DNA of 64,000 nucleotides from NCBI GenBank assembly GCA_019233975.1, contig JAFALY010000029.1:62001-126000 (forward strand), read 5' to 3'. The notes under the pieces are model-generated. The model did no database searches. It had not been told where the DNA came from and saw nothing but the letters and a program-made list of their open reading frames with translations. A program made the translations under genes and the position numbers. The first letter of the stretch is position 1. Each line of letters starts with the position of its first letter. The DNA comes from Alphaproteobacteria bacterium (lineage in GTDB: Bacteria; Pseudomonadota; Alphaproteobacteria; UBA9219). Positions 44,897 through 53,919 of the stretch are shown here, in pieces.

Positions 44897-45367
44897 ATGT
44901 CGCAACCACCGTTTCAACAGCTCGACAAAGTTCTGGCGCTCGCGGACTCCAGCCACGAAGGCGAAGCCGTCGTGGCCATTCGCAAGGCGCGGCAGATTTT
45001 ATCGCGCGATGGCTTGTCATTCGGCGATCTGGCACGCGCGGCACAGCAGAAACCGCGCGTGAACATGCCCTTTGGCTTTTTCTCCAGCCAGCAGATGGTC
45101 AATCTGGAAATGGAAATCTTACAGCAGCGGCAAAAGATCGATGATTTGCATACCGCTCTTCAGGCGCAGACGCTACAGGCCGATATGTGGCGTAACCGCG
45201 CGGCGGAACTTGAACAAAAACTCAACCTTCGTAACGCCGATGCCGAACGTTGGCGTCAGTTGGCGCGCGATACGGTCGAAAAACTGTGGGATCTGGGGCA
45301 GGGCATTAAGAATATGCCCGAAGATTCCGTTGACGGTCTGGACCTTAAGGAGCCTTTTAAGGGTTAA
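44897..45367 (+). CDS. DUF2786-like coiled-coil protein
   Basis: The 156-residue protein begins with a helical repeat LDKVLALADSSHEGEAVVAI and RKARQILSRDGLSFGDLA, close to the pattern of DUF2786 at the N terminus of phage and plasmid proteins. A long coiled coil of EILQQRQKIDDLHTALQAQT follows (about residues 70-130). Function is unknown. It follows dnaJ and precedes a small membrane-protein gene. Confidence 0.65.
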   Translation: MSQPPFQQLDKVLALADSSHEGEAVVAIRKARQILSRDGLSFGDLARAAQQKPRVNMPFGFFSSQQMVNLEMEILQQRQKIDDLHTALQAQTLQADMWRNRAAELEQKLNLRNADAERWRQLARDTVEKLWDLGQGIKNMPEDSVDGLDLKEPFKG

Positions 45368-45451
45368 CGACCGCCCTTAAAACCTCTTGTCGAAGGCCGT
45401 TACTACGGGCAAAATACCCGGCAACAACCCCTTATGAATGGGCAGGTCAGC

Positions 45452-45700
45452 ATGAATGTTTATCAAATCGCCGCCTGGTGCGTGATTATCGGTATTGCCC
45501 TGATGCTGATCGGCGGGTTGGTCCTTTGGGCCTATGGCGCACGCCGTCATATATCATCCAGTGTTGTTGCGACCGGCCCCGAAGCCGAGGCCACACAACG
45601 CTTCCACCAACAACTGGCGCACTGGTTCTTTATTTACGGCGCTGGCGTTATCACGCTTGGCGTTGCGCTCCTGTTCTGGGGCGGCGCACTGTTTATGTAA
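45452..45700 (+). CDS. Small two-span membrane protein
   Basis: The ATG at 45452 is preceded by CAGGTCAGC; an in-frame ATG at 45434 lacks such a site. The 82-residue product has hydrophobic spans at about 6-28 and 60-80, joined by a polar loop with Glu and Arg. No family is recognised. Confidence 0.6.
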   Translation: MNVYQIAAWCVIIGIALMLIGGLVLWAYGARRHISSSVVATGPEAEATQRFHQQLAHWFFIYGAGVITLGVALLFWGGALFM

Positions 45701-45792
45701 GCGTAAACTTTCGATTGAAGTGAAAGCATTGACACCCTCACGATGCTTGTGATTGCATACCCCTATATTCTGTTTCTTTTAAGGGGATTAAA

Positions 45793-45972
45793 ATGACTCA
45801 TCAAGTTATCGCAGGTGGTTGCAGCAGTTGCGGTATGCCGCATGGCCCAATGATTAGCTGTGAGGAATTTGCTAAAAGATTTGCTTCTGTGCAGGCTAAA
45901 CGGCCAATTGCTGAACGATACGCAGCTCAAGAAGCATCAGCCGCCAACTTACCCATTCGCACAGTAAGCTGA
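45793..45972 (+). CDS. 59-residue protein with Cys-x-x-Cys
   Basis: An AAGGGGAT ribosome site precedes the ATG of a 59-residue frame that begins MTHQVIAGGCSSCGMPHGPM and has a third cysteine at residue 25. The paired cysteines suggest metal binding or a redox role. The following helix (EEFAKRFASVQAKR) is amphipathic. No family is recognised. It lies 15 bases before the convergent MAPEG gene's stop. Confidence 0.55.
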   Translation: MTHQVIAGGCSSCGMPHGPMISCEEFAKRFASVQAKRPIAERYAAQEASAANLPIRTVS

Positions 45973-45987
45973 AGAATTCCGATTAGA

Positions 45988-46383
45988 TTAAATCCGTCCA
46001 AGCGTATAGCTGTAGATGCAGGCGATGCTGGCAACCGTCAGGACCAGAAAGGTGATTTGTGCGCCTAAAAAACGCATTAGACCGGCGCCCGCGACTTCGT
46101 TGCTGCCATAGGCGTGCAGAATACGCGCAAACACCAGCGCAATGCCCATGATGTGCAGCACGGATTCCGGTGCGCCCTTCAGTTCGATCAGGACCATCAA
46201 AATCAGGCAGGTTGGCACATATTCGACAAAGCTGGATAACACACGTTCGGCTCGACGCATGGCGCGGTCCGTCTGATGGCCTTCGCCCGTGACGCGGACC
46301 CAGTTCTGCATGACGTTGAAGGACAGGACGATCAGCAATAAACCCAGAAGACCGGCGTAAATCAGGGTGGTATGGATCAGCAT
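45988..46383 (-). CDS. MAPEG-family membrane protein
   Basis: The 131-residue protein has four membrane spans and the MAPEG layout. An N-terminal span and RAERVLSSFVEYVPTCLILM carry the Asn/Glu/Pro region found near the glutathione site. A later ARILHAYGSN matches the family pattern R-x-x-H-x-x-G. Bacterial members are glutathione-type transferases or of unknown substrate. It is the first gene on the minus strand after fliX and may share its transcript. Confidence 0.8.
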   Translation of the reverse strand: MLIHTTLIYAGLLGLLLIVLSFNVMQNWVRVTGEGHQTDRAMRRAERVLSSFVEYVPTCLILMVLIELKGAPESVLHIMGIALVFARILHAYGSNEVAGAGLMRFLGAQITFLVLTVASIACIYSYTLGRI

Positions 46384-46428
46384 TCACTCTCTCCTAACGC
46401 AAAATCGATGGTCCAGTTTCGTCGTTTT

Positions 46429-46860
46429 TCAGCCGCTTGTCGAGGGGCTGTATTTGGCCAATTCAACCTGCGCGCGCAGATCGATTTCATCCAGAATTTC
46501 ACCCAGTGCGGGGTCCGTCACTTCCAAACGGCGCGCATGCACAACATGCGCCAGTTCCAGTAATTTATCGCGCGATATGGCGCCGGTCAGGATATCGACG
46601 CGCAGGGAATCAAGCTTGTCGAGAATGTCTTCTGCCCGCATTTTACCGCGCGATGCGCGGGCCAGTGCGTCGTCAACTTCCTGTACGCCTAAAACGCCAG
46701 ATACCGCCGATGTCGCGGAGACGCCGGACGCCGCACCCGTGTCGGATGAATCGTCCAGATGTTTGGCAAAACTGCTCCCGCCCGTGCTGCCCGATTTGGA
46801 AGTACGCTTCACCGGTTGTGCGGTCTTGATGATGCCGGGACCTTCTATCCTGTCGATCAC
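46429..46860 (-). CDS. fliX: Flagellar assembly regulator FliX
   Basis: FliX is found only in alphaproteobacteria. In Caulobacter it couples class II basal-body assembly to FlbD activity at sigma-54 class III/IV promoters. The 143-residue protein has the Ser/Thr-rich N terminus and the C-terminal helical core KMRAEDILDKLDSLRVDILT followed by DPALGEILDEIDLRAQVELA. Its divergence from flgI matches the Caulobacter fliX-flgI arrangement. Confidence 0.9.
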   Translation of the reverse strand: MIDRIEGPGIIKTAQPVKRTSKSGSTGGSSFAKHLDDSSDTGAASGVSATSAVSGVLGVQEVDDALARASRGKMRAEDILDKLDSLRVDILTGAISRDKLLELAHVVHARRLEVTDPALGEILDEIDLRAQVELAKYSPSTSG

Positions 46861-47053
46861 GCTTTGCCTCTTTGCCCGCCCTTTGTCCGGTGGCGCCCCA
46901 TCCCGTGTCGGCAGATTCTGCCTGTGGTGGGGGTACCGGATGCGCTTTGATTCCGACTAACAGCTGCAGTCTACCCCATAAGGGTAAAAAGTGTCATATC
47001 AAAAAAGCATTTTTTTTCAAGATTTTATCTAATTAATTCGGGTGTGTGACACT

Positions 47054-47068
47054 TGGCACGGTCTTCGC
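47054..47068 (+). promoter_or_regulatory. Sigma-54 promoter of the flgI operon
   Basis: TGGCAC-N5-TCGC has the GG at -24 and GC at -12 with exact 10-base spacing. It differs from the consensus TGGCAC-N5-TTGC at one base. Transcription would start near 47080, about 20 bases before the flgI ATG at 47099. The gene for the sigma-54 regulator FliX lies on the other side. Confidence 0.75.
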
Positions 47069-47098
47069 ATGGTATCCGGCAGAGGATCAGGAGCTGCC

Positions 47099-48292
47099 AT
47101 GCCCCGTTTAATGAACCAAGTACTCTCGTCTCTCTCCCGCCGGCTTGTTGGGAAGTATGCCCGCGCCCGACAGCTACCCCTACCCCTAGCGGCTGTGGGT
47201 ATGGTGGTCCTGAGCCTCTTCTTTGGGGGCGAGGCGCACTGCGCCTCGCGCCTCAAGGACGTCGTCAATTTCGAAGGCGTACGCGACAACGTTCTGGTCG
47301 GCTACGGCCTGGTTGTGGGTCTGAACGGTACGGGCGATACGCTGACCAACTCACCGTTCACCGAACGCAGCTTGATCGGCATGTTGGAACGGTTGGGCAT
47401 TAACGAAAACAGCGATTTCAGCACCATTAAAACCAAAAATATCGCGGCCGTCATGGTCACGGCCACGTTGCCGCCGTTTTCGGCACAGGGTACGCGCATC
47501 GACGTGTCGGTCGGCACTATGGGCGACGCCAAAAGCTTGCAGGGCGGTATCCTGCTTGTGACCCCGTTACAGGGTGCGGATGGCGAAGTTTATGCCGTGG
47601 CGCAGGGCGCCGTTTCTTCGGGCTTCAGTGCTGGCGGCCAAAGCGGTTCTTCGGTCACCAAGGGTGTGCCGACATCTGGCCGCATCGCCAATGGCGCGAT
47701 TGTTGAACGCGAAGTCAACTTCCACCTGGCTGATCTGTCCGTTCTGCGCCTTTCGTTGCGCAACCCTGATTTTACGACTGCGCGTCGCGTGTCGGATGTT
47801 ATCAACCGCCACCTGAATGGCGCCGTGGCGCAGGCGGTTGACTCCAGCACCGTGCGTTTGCAAATCCCGCCTGAAAAACGCGGCGATGTTGTCGGCATGG
47901 TTACGGATCTTGAACAGTTGGGCGTTGAGCCGGATCAGGTCGCCAAGGTTGTGATTGATGAACAATCCGGCGTCATTGTGATGGGCGAAAACGTACGCAT
48001 CAATACGGTCGCGATTGCGCAGGGCAATCTGACCATCCGCATCAGTGAAACACCGCAAGTGTCACAGCCTGGCGCCTTTTCGCAGGGCGGCACCACGACA
48101 ACCGTTCAGCGTAGCGATGTTAATATCGAAGAAGGCAAGGACAGCCGTCTTGCCCTACTCAAAACCGGCGTCAGCCTGCAGGAAGTCGTTCAAAGCCTGA
48201 ATGCGTTGGGTATTGGTCCGCGCGACATGATCTCGATCCTGCAATCGATCAAGGCCGCAGGCGCCCTACAAGCCGATCTGGAGCTGCTGTGA
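47099..48292 (+). CDS. flgI: Flagellar P-ring protein FlgI
   Basis: FlgI forms the periplasmic P ring around the rod. The ATG at 47099 follows CAGGAG; an in-frame GTG at 47042 would precede the sigma-54 promoter and is rejected. The 397-residue protein has an N-terminal signal peptide (PLAAVGMVVLSLFFGGEAHC). The mature part carries GYGLVVGLNGTGDTL and IVMGENVRINTVAIAQGNL. It heads a run of five flagellar genes. Confidence 0.96.
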   Translation: MPRLMNQVLSSLSRRLVGKYARARQLPLPLAAVGMVVLSLFFGGEAHCASRLKDVVNFEGVRDNVLVGYGLVVGLNGTGDTLTNSPFTERSLIGMLERLGINENSDFSTIKTKNIAAVMVTATLPPFSAQGTRIDVSVGTMGDAKSLQGGILLVTPLQGADGEVYAVAQGAVSSGFSAGGQSGSSVTKGVPTSGRIANGAIVEREVNFHLADLSVLRLSLRNPDFTTARRVSDVINRHLNGAVAQAVDSSTVRLQIPPEKRGDVVGMVTDLEQLGVEPDQVAKVVIDEQSGVIVMGENVRINTVAIAQGNLTIRISETPQVSQPGAFSQGGTTTTVQRSDVNIEEGKDSRLALLKTGVSLQEVVQSLNALGIGPRDMISILQSIKAAGALQADLELL

Positions 48293-48693
48293 TGATGGAT
48301 GCACTCGCCAACACATCATTAATGACGGGCGCAATGCCAACCGGCGCCATGATGCCGGGCATCAGCGCGGGTGCGATGGCCTCCATCGACAAAACCGCGC
48401 AGGATTTCGAAGGCATGTTCATGGCGCAAATGCTGCAGCCAATGTTTGACGGCATTGAGGCCGACAAAATGTTTGGCGGCGGTCACGGCGAAGAAGTCAT
48501 GCGCAGCTTTATGGTGCAGGAATACGGCAAGTCCATGGCCCGCAGTGCCCATTTCGGTCTGGCGGATGCCATCAAAAAATCCATGTTGCAAAAACAGGAA
48601 CGCAGCATGGCGACGCCCGCCATGACACCGTCCGCGGTGTCGGCCGCCTATCAGCAGACGCAGGACCAGCCCGTCAATCAACAGACCCCATGA
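48292..48693 (+). CDS. flgJ: FlgJ-like rod-binding protein
   Basis: The 133-residue protein contains the rod-binding domain AQDFEGMFMAQMLQPMFDGI and HGEEVMRSFMVQEYGKSMAR. It lacks the muramidase domain of enterobacterial FlgJ, as usual in alphaproteobacteria. Its ATG overlaps the flgI stop by one base. A Gln/Pro-rich tail follows the domain. Confidence 0.85.
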   Translation: MMDALANTSLMTGAMPTGAMMPGISAGAMASIDKTAQDFEGMFMAQMLQPMFDGIEADKMFGGGHGEEVMRSFMVQEYGKSMARSAHFGLADAIKKSMLQKQERSMATPAMTPSAVSAAYQQTQDQPVNQQTP

Positions 48694-48700
48694 GGATGTT

Positions 48701-49165
48701 ATGACCCAGAACAGCGCCCCCGCAAAACCCGCAGATATCCTGGAAAATGTCATTGCCGTCATCGACGAAATGATCGACGTCATGGATCGTGAGCATGACC
48801 TGATTTTAAAGCGCAAAATGGATGAACACGCTGTTCTTTTAAAGCGCAAACAAAAACTGACGCTCGATTACCGCAACAGCCTGCGCTCCATCGCCCTGCA
48901 GCCCGAAGCATTCAAGGCGCTGCCTGATGAACTGCGTCATCGCGCCAAGGAAGCCGCCGCGCGCCTGTCGCACGCTAGTGAAAAGAATGCGCGCATGCTG
49001 CGCGGCATTATGGTGGCAACGCAACGTTTGGTGCAGACCATTGTATCGATGGTTAAGCAGGAAGCCTTGCCGCAAAACACCTATAAAAATCATACAACGG
49101 CGCATCTGGCGTTGGGTAATTACAGCCCGACCTGCAAGCCCGTGACGTTGAACCAAACTGCCTGA
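48701..49165 (+). CDS. FlgN-like flagellar chaperone
   Basis: The 154-residue all-helical protein (ENVIAVIDEMIDVMDREHDL, KRKMDEHAVLLKRKQKLTLD) has the length and composition of FlgN, which keeps hook-filament junction proteins unfolded before export. Gene order after flgI/flgJ agrees. It starts seven bases after the flgJ stop, with GAGG upstream. It may be the protein called FlbY in some alphaproteobacteria. Confidence 0.7.
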   Translation: MTQNSAPAKPADILENVIAVIDEMIDVMDREHDLILKRKMDEHAVLLKRKQKLTLDYRNSLRSIALQPEAFKALPDELRHRAKEAAARLSHASEKNARMLRGIMVATQRLVQTIVSMVKQEALPQNTYKNHTTAHLALGNYSPTCKPVTLNQTA

Positions 49166-49182
49166 TTGAAAGTGTAGAAACC

Positions 49183-51003
49183 ATGACCCAGAATGTGCCA
49201 ACCAGTACGGATGTTAAACAGTCAGGCTCGACCTCGTTGAATTGGCTGTCCGCGTTTGGCGATCAACTTGCCGGCAAGTCAGGCAACAGCCTGTTCGACA
49301 GTCTGCTGGGTGAAATCGACAAACTCGCTGCCTACGTCAAAAACACAACGCAGACAACCAGTCAGTCGGTGAAGACAGATCAGACGCAAAACAATCTGAC
49401 GGATAAAGCTGGCCTGCAGAATGTCGTGTCGGAACTCAGCCATTTTGTGCATCAGTGGCATGACGCGGTACAAACCCACACGGCGGCACAGGACAAAACG
49501 CCGTCTGCAGATCAAACCAAAGATAATTGCGCCAAGTCTGCCGATAAGAATAACGACAACGCACAATCGCAGACCGGCACCACGGCCCCGGCCGTATCAT
49601 CCAACGCGACTGTCACGGCAGCGCCGGTTGTTACGCAAAACAACACGCAAGACACCGCGCCGGCTACGACAGATGCGACAACCACAGACAACACTGCCCC
49701 TACGGGTAATGTTGATATCAACAGTCTGATCGCGACCATGCAGGCGCTGCTGCAGAATGTGCAAGCGCTGCAGCAGGGCGCATCCACAGCGACGCAGGAT
49801 GCTTCGCTGACCCCCACGAGCAATGGCGCTTTGCAGGATGCAGGCGCCATGCTGCTCGATTTTCTGAAGCTGGTGCAAAAAGCGGCAACGCAGCTGGCCT
49901 CGACAACCGATGATGCTACATCGGTTGCAACGCAAACCACGGCCACGACGACAACGAATGAGTCAGGCACTGCGTCGGAAACACAGACGGCCACACTGGA
50001 TGCATCATTTCTGAATGATCTGAAAACCCTGGTGGATCAGTTCCAGTCGGCAGTTACCAATACCCAGACACCGGCCACAACAGAGCAGGCGGGTAAACAG
50101 ACGGTTGTTGATGCCTTGCCGCAAAACGCCTTGCCGGTTCAGCAGAATGCCACAACGAAGGACAACGTGATTGCTGACAACACATCCGCCACGCAAACTG
50201 TTGCTACCAATCTGATGCAGGCAACCTTTGCCGGTGCAGACCGCCTCATGCAGGTTTTACAAAAAGCCGTAGCGGGACAGGACACGAGCGCGCAAGCCGC
50301 GCAGGATACGCAAGCGGCTGCAACACCCTCTTTGTTTACGGTGACCACGACGCTGAACTTTGTGGATACGGCGTTTACGTCACGTGACACAACCTCAACC
50401 GGTGCAGATACCAATGCCGGTGGTGACTGGCTGTCGGGTCAGGGCAATAATAACGCGGCTGCTAATCTGACAAATAACGATGCTACGCCGGTCAGCGCTG
50501 ATGGCTTGAAGTCAACCAGCACCTATAATTTTGCCAGCCAGCTTTCCGTTGCGCGCAGCAATTCGCCGGCTGCCCTGCCTGCCGCCGTTGAACAGGCCAT
50601 GGTTCAATTGAGCCGCAACATCAAGGCCGGTAACGACCAGATGACGTTGCAACTGCGTCCAGCCGAGTTGGGACAAATTAATATCAAGCTGAACATCGGC
50701 ACGGACGGCAGTGTGACGGGCACGGTTGTGGCTTCGCATCAGGCGACGCTCGATCTTTTGACCAAGGACCGCAGCGGTTTGGAACGCGCTTTGCAAGATG
50801 CCGGACTGAAAGCGGATAGCGGCAGCCTGCAATTCAGTTTGGGCGGCCAGCAGGGACAGGGGGCCAACAGTTTTGCACAGAACGGCAATACATCGTCGGG
50901 CACAACGAACCAAAATGGCCAGACGGCAGATATTGCGACCAATGACAGTGATGAAACGGAAAATTGGGTTGTCACGCCGGGGCGTGTCAATCTGCGGGTA
51001 TAG
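49183..51003 (+). CDS. fliK: Flagellar hook-length control protein FliK
   Basis: The 606-residue protein has a long Gln/Thr/Ala-rich, low-complexity N-terminal ruler. The C-terminal Flg_hook domain includes MTLQLRPAELGQINIKLNIG, then TGTVVASHQATLDLLTKDR and LERALQDAG. FliK measures hook length and switches export to filament-type substrates. The Asp/Asn-rich body has almost no hydrophobic clusters, fitting an unfolded secreted ruler. It is co-directional with flgD, nine bases away. Confidence 0.93.
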   Translation: MTQNVPTSTDVKQSGSTSLNWLSAFGDQLAGKSGNSLFDSLLGEIDKLAAYVKNTTQTTSQSVKTDQTQNNLTDKAGLQNVVSELSHFVHQWHDAVQTHTAAQDKTPSADQTKDNCAKSADKNNDNAQSQTGTTAPAVSSNATVTAAPVVTQNNTQDTAPATTDATTTDNTAPTGNVDINSLIATMQALLQNVQALQQGASTATQDASLTPTSNGALQDAGAMLLDFLKLVQKAATQLASTTDDATSVATQTTATTTTNESGTASETQTATLDASFLNDLKTLVDQFQSAVTNTQTPATTEQAGKQTVVDALPQNALPVQQNATTKDNVIADNTSATQTVATNLMQATFAGADRLMQVLQKAVAGQDTSAQAAQDTQAAATPSLFTVTTTLNFVDTAFTSRDTTSTGADTNAGGDWLSGQGNNNAAANLTNNDATPVSADGLKSTSTYNFASQLSVARSNSPAALPAAVEQAMVQLSRNIKAGNDQMTLQLRPAELGQINIKLNIGTDGSVTGTVVASHQATLDLLTKDRSGLERALQDAGLKADSGSLQFSLGGQQGQGANSFAQNGNTSSGTTNQNGQTADIATNDSDETENWVVTPGRVNLRV

Positions 51004-51012
51004 GAGAGAACA

Positions 51013-51810
51013 ATGACAGTCGCAGCGGCTGCAGCCAGCGGTACAAGTTCGGCACTGAATAATTATCTGACGCAACAGGCGTCCACTGTGGCGGCTGACA
51101 AAACAGCCAGTTCCAGCTCCAGCGGTTTTGACACGGCCTCTTCGGCGGCGTCGACCTGGGGCAACTTTAATACCTATCTGAAAATTCTGACCACGCAGTT
51201 GACCAATCAGGATCCGACCAACGCGACCGACACCAACCAGTTTACACAGGAGCTGGTGCAGTTCGCGGGCGTCGAACAGCAGATCGGCACGAACAGCAAG
51301 CTTGATACGCTCGTCAATCTGCAAAAGGGTACGGGCGGTACGACGGCGGCGCTCGGCTACATGGATAAATATACCGAAGTGACAACGACCAGCAACAGCA
51401 TGCCACTGCAAAGCGGCGTAGCAGAGCTTGGCTACACCCTGCCTTCCGCAGGTTCTCAGACCGTTATCACAATCAAGGATAGCAAAGGTAATATCGTGAC
51501 AGAACTAAGCGGTTCTACCAACAAGGGCATCAACTATGTCAAATGGAATGGTCAGGACAGCAGCGGCAATCAACTGAGCGACGGAACCTACACTTTCTCA
51601 ATCAGCGCGACGACCGCCAATGGCACCGCCATTACACCCAGCGACCAACGCATTATCGGCAAGGTAACGGGTGTCTCCACCGACAGTTCGGGCAACACCG
51701 TTCTTTCGTTGGGTAATGTGTCGGCGACCAGCGCCGATGTGCAGGCAGTCTACGATGCCGTTGGCGATGAACCCGCCATTACGACTACATCGACATCCAC
51801 TTCGTCTTAA
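51013..51810 (+). CDS. flgD: Flagellar hook-capping protein FlgD
   Basis: FlgD caps the growing hook and is shed afterwards. The 265-residue product carries the diagnostic FNTYLKILTTQLTNQDPTNA and TQELVQFAGVEQQIGTNSKL near residues 55-95. A Tudor/Fn3-like C-terminal domain has VKWNGQDSSGNQLSDGTYTF. It ends the flagellar run and converges on tadA with a four-base overlap. Confidence 0.94.
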   Translation: MTVAAAAASGTSSALNNYLTQQASTVAADKTASSSSSGFDTASSAASTWGNFNTYLKILTTQLTNQDPTNATDTNQFTQELVQFAGVEQQIGTNSKLDTLVNLQKGTGGTTAALGYMDKYTEVTTTSNSMPLQSGVAELGYTLPSAGSQTVITIKDSKGNIVTELSGSTNKGINYVKWNGQDSSGNQLSDGTYTFSISATTANGTAITPSDQRIIGKVTGVSTDSSGNTVLSLGNVSATSADVQAVYDAVGDEPAITTTSTSTSS

Positions 51811-52247
51811 CGGCGTGCGCTGAAGAAATCTTTTAACATCTGCGCGGCGCGTTGCTCATCCATGCCGCCTACGACTTCTGGCGCGTGGTGGCAGGTTGGC
51901 TGGCTGAAAAAACGCGGGCCATGGTCCACGGCACCGCCTTTGGGGTCATAGGCGGCAAAGAACACGCGGTGGATGCGGGCATGGCTGATGGCCGCCGCGC
52001 ACATGGCGCAGGGCTCCAGCGTGACATACAGGTCGGCCTCTGTCAGGCGTGATGTGCCGAGCAGGGCGGTTGCCTGCCGGATAGCCAGCATTTCCGCATG
52101 GGCGGTCGGGTCATGGTCGGCCTCAACACGGTTGCCCTGTTGGGCTATGACTTTGCCGTCATGAACAATCACGGCGCCTACTGGTACTTCCTGCCTCCCT
52201 GCGGCGGCTTCGGCCTCGGTAAATGCCAATTGCATAAAATTCGCCAT
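51807..52247 (-). CDS. tadA: tRNA adenosine(34) deaminase TadA
   Basis: TadA makes inosine at the wobble position of tRNA-Arg(ACG). The 146-residue protein has zinc ligands H50 (HAEML) and C80, C83 in EPCAMC, with catalytic E52. The downstream helix and FFSARR tail are normal for the family. Confidence 0.93.
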   Translation of the reverse strand: MANFMQLAFTEAEAAAGRQEVPVGAVIVHDGKVIAQQGNRVEADHDPTAHAEMLAIRQATALLGTSRLTEADLYVTLEPCAMCAAAISHARIHRVFFAAYDPKGGAVDHGPRFFSQPTCHHAPEVVGGMDEQRAAQMLKDFFSARR

Positions 52248-52319
52248 CTCGACCCCGTTTCAAAATTTGTCTAATGTCGCCATGCTTTCTTAATATTTTT
52301 ACCGGATAGTGTCCAATCC

Positions 52320-53123
52320 ATGACATATGACCCTTTGAAAACCAGTAAACCGAAACCGCGCAAACCGCCTGCTGCCGCCAAAGAATCCGGCTTTGAGGGG
52401 GAGCGTATCGCCAAGCGTATGGCGCGCGCGGGTATCTGTTCCCGCCGTGACGCTGAACGCCTGATTACCGAAGGGCGCGTGTCGGTTGACGGCAAGGTGA
52501 TTAAATCCCCGGCCCTGAACGTGACCGAAGCGAACAGCATTGCCGTCGACGGGCAGGAAGTCGCAGCACCTGCGGCCACGCGCCTGTGGCGCTATCATAA
52601 ACCGCCGGGCATCATTACGACCGCGCGCGATCCGCAAGGTCGGCCGACCGTGTTTGAGAAATTACCGCCCGAATTGCCGCGTGTTGTTACAGTGGGCCGT
52701 CTGGATTTTAATACCGAAGGTCTGTTGCTGCTGACTAATGATGGCGGATTGGCGCGTCATCTGGAATTGCCGCAAAATGCGTGGCTGCGACATTATCGTG
52801 TGCGCGTGCATGGCGATGTGGCACCCGCAAAGTTGGCGAAACTGGCGGAAGGCGTCACAATCTCTGGCATTCATTATGAGCCGATCAAAGCGGAATTGGA
52901 AAAAGAGCAAGGCAGCAATGCCTGGCTGAACGTCACCATCCGCGAAGGCAAAAACCGCGAAGTACGCAAGATCATGGATTATCTGGGCCTGCAGGTGACG
53001 CGCCTTATCCGCGTTTCGTTCGGTCCGTTTCAGTTGGGCAAACTGCCCAAGGGCGCGGTTGAGGAAGTGCCGCGCAATGTTTTGCGGACGCAATTGGCCA
53101 ATTATCTGAAGGATGGCCGTTGA
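52320..53123 (+). CDS. rluB: 23S rRNA pseudouridine synthase, RluB/RsuA family
   Basis: The 267-residue protein has a basic N terminus, an S4 RNA-binding domain (about 28-85) and the catalytic domain. GRLDFNTEGLLLLTNDG carries D129, the nucleophile. REGKNREVRKIMDYLG is the second conserved motif. The precise uridine (RluB, 23S 2605, or a paralogue) cannot be fixed by eye. It overlaps the rsmD start by one base. Confidence 0.88.
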   Translation: MTYDPLKTSKPKPRKPPAAAKESGFEGERIAKRMARAGICSRRDAERLITEGRVSVDGKVIKSPALNVTEANSIAVDGQEVAAPAATRLWRYHKPPGIITTARDPQGRPTVFEKLPPELPRVVTVGRLDFNTEGLLLLTNDGGLARHLELPQNAWLRHYRVRVHGDVAPAKLAKLAEGVTISGIHYEPIKAELEKEQGSNAWLNVTIREGKNREVRKIMDYLGLQVTRLIRVSFGPFQLGKLPKGAVEEVPRNVLRTQLANYLKDGR

Positions 53124-53689
53124 TGCGTATTGTCGGTGGTCAATTGCGCGGCAGGAAATTCGCGCCCCCGCTCAGCCTCACGACGCGTCCGATGATGGAC
53201 CGTGTACGTGAATCGCTTTTCAATATACTGGAACACCATGACTGGGGTCGCGATGTAGGCGATGTGTTTGACGGCACGCGCGTTCTGGACGCCTTTTGCG
53301 GCACCGGCGCGCTGGCGTTTGAGTCGCTGTCGCGCGGTGCGGCGCATGCCACTCTTTTTGACCGCGACCGTCAGGCGTTACAGGTAGCAACACAGAATGC
53401 GACGGATCTGAAAGTACTGCCGCAATGCGCAATTTTGTCCGCCGACACCACCCAGCCGCCACAGGCCCCGATGCCCTGCCGGCTGGTTTTTCTGGCGCCG
53501 CCCTACCGCAAGGGATTGATTCCACCTGCCATGCTGGCGCTGGACGCTGCGGGATGGATGGAAAAAGCACCGTTAATTGTCGCCGAAACAGCGCGCAAGG
53601 AAGAGCTGACCGTACCTGAAGGTTTTGCCATTCTTCTTGCCCGTTTTTATGGCGATACGGGTTTGCACTTCATCAAGCGCGCGTCTTAA
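53123..53689 (+). CDS. rsmD: 16S rRNA (guanine-966-N2) methyltransferase RsmD
   Basis: The 188-residue SAM-dependent enzyme methylates G966 of 16S rRNA. SAM motif I is LDAFCGTGALAFESLSRG. The catalytic tetrapeptide normally reading D/N-P-P-Y/F appears here as APPY (A125), a change at a conserved acidic/amide position. RPMMDRVRESLFNIL at the N terminus is typical. It is translationally coupled to the pseudouridine synthase gene and its stop overlaps a convergent gene. Confidence 0.88.
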   Translation: MRIVGGQLRGRKFAPPLSLTTRPMMDRVRESLFNILEHHDWGRDVGDVFDGTRVLDAFCGTGALAFESLSRGAAHATLFDRDRQALQVATQNATDLKVLPQCAILSADTTQPPQAPMPCRLVFLAPPYRKGLIPPAMLALDAAGWMEKAPLIVAETARKEELTVPEGFAILLARFYGDTGLHFIKRAS

Positions 53690-53919
53690 CGGACTTCACC
53701 ACTGCAAACCAGGTCTGATTTTGCTGTTATATAGCAGTAACTTACTGCGCCAGAGCCGGTATCCAGGCGGAATACGCCCGCATTGGCAGCCGTATTGCTG
53801 TGATGCATCAACTGATAGGGCCCGCGCACCTGGGCATTCGCGCCGTTGATCGTATTAACAAAAATGACGCTGGCGGCAATCAGACCGGCGCCAATCAAAA
53901 TGGCCTGGGACGGGGTCAT
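53686..53919 (-). CDS. Small exported protein
   Basis: The 77-residue product begins with a hydrophobic signal-like segment (PSQAILIGAGLIAASVIFVN) and a possible cleavage after NAQ. The mature part has two cysteines (SYCYI, LVCSG) about ten residues apart. Its stop overlaps that of rsmD through a TTAA palindrome. Function is unknown. Confidence 0.55.
   Translation of the reverse strand: MTPSQAILIGAGLIAASVIFVNTINGANAQVRGPYQLMHHSNTAANAGVFRLDTGSGAVSYCYITAKSDLVCSGEVR

Noticed and set aside
49512-49994. A 160-codon minus-strand frame, Val/Ser/Cys-rich
   Set aside because: Antisense artefact of the Thr/Ala/Gln-rich FliK ruler.
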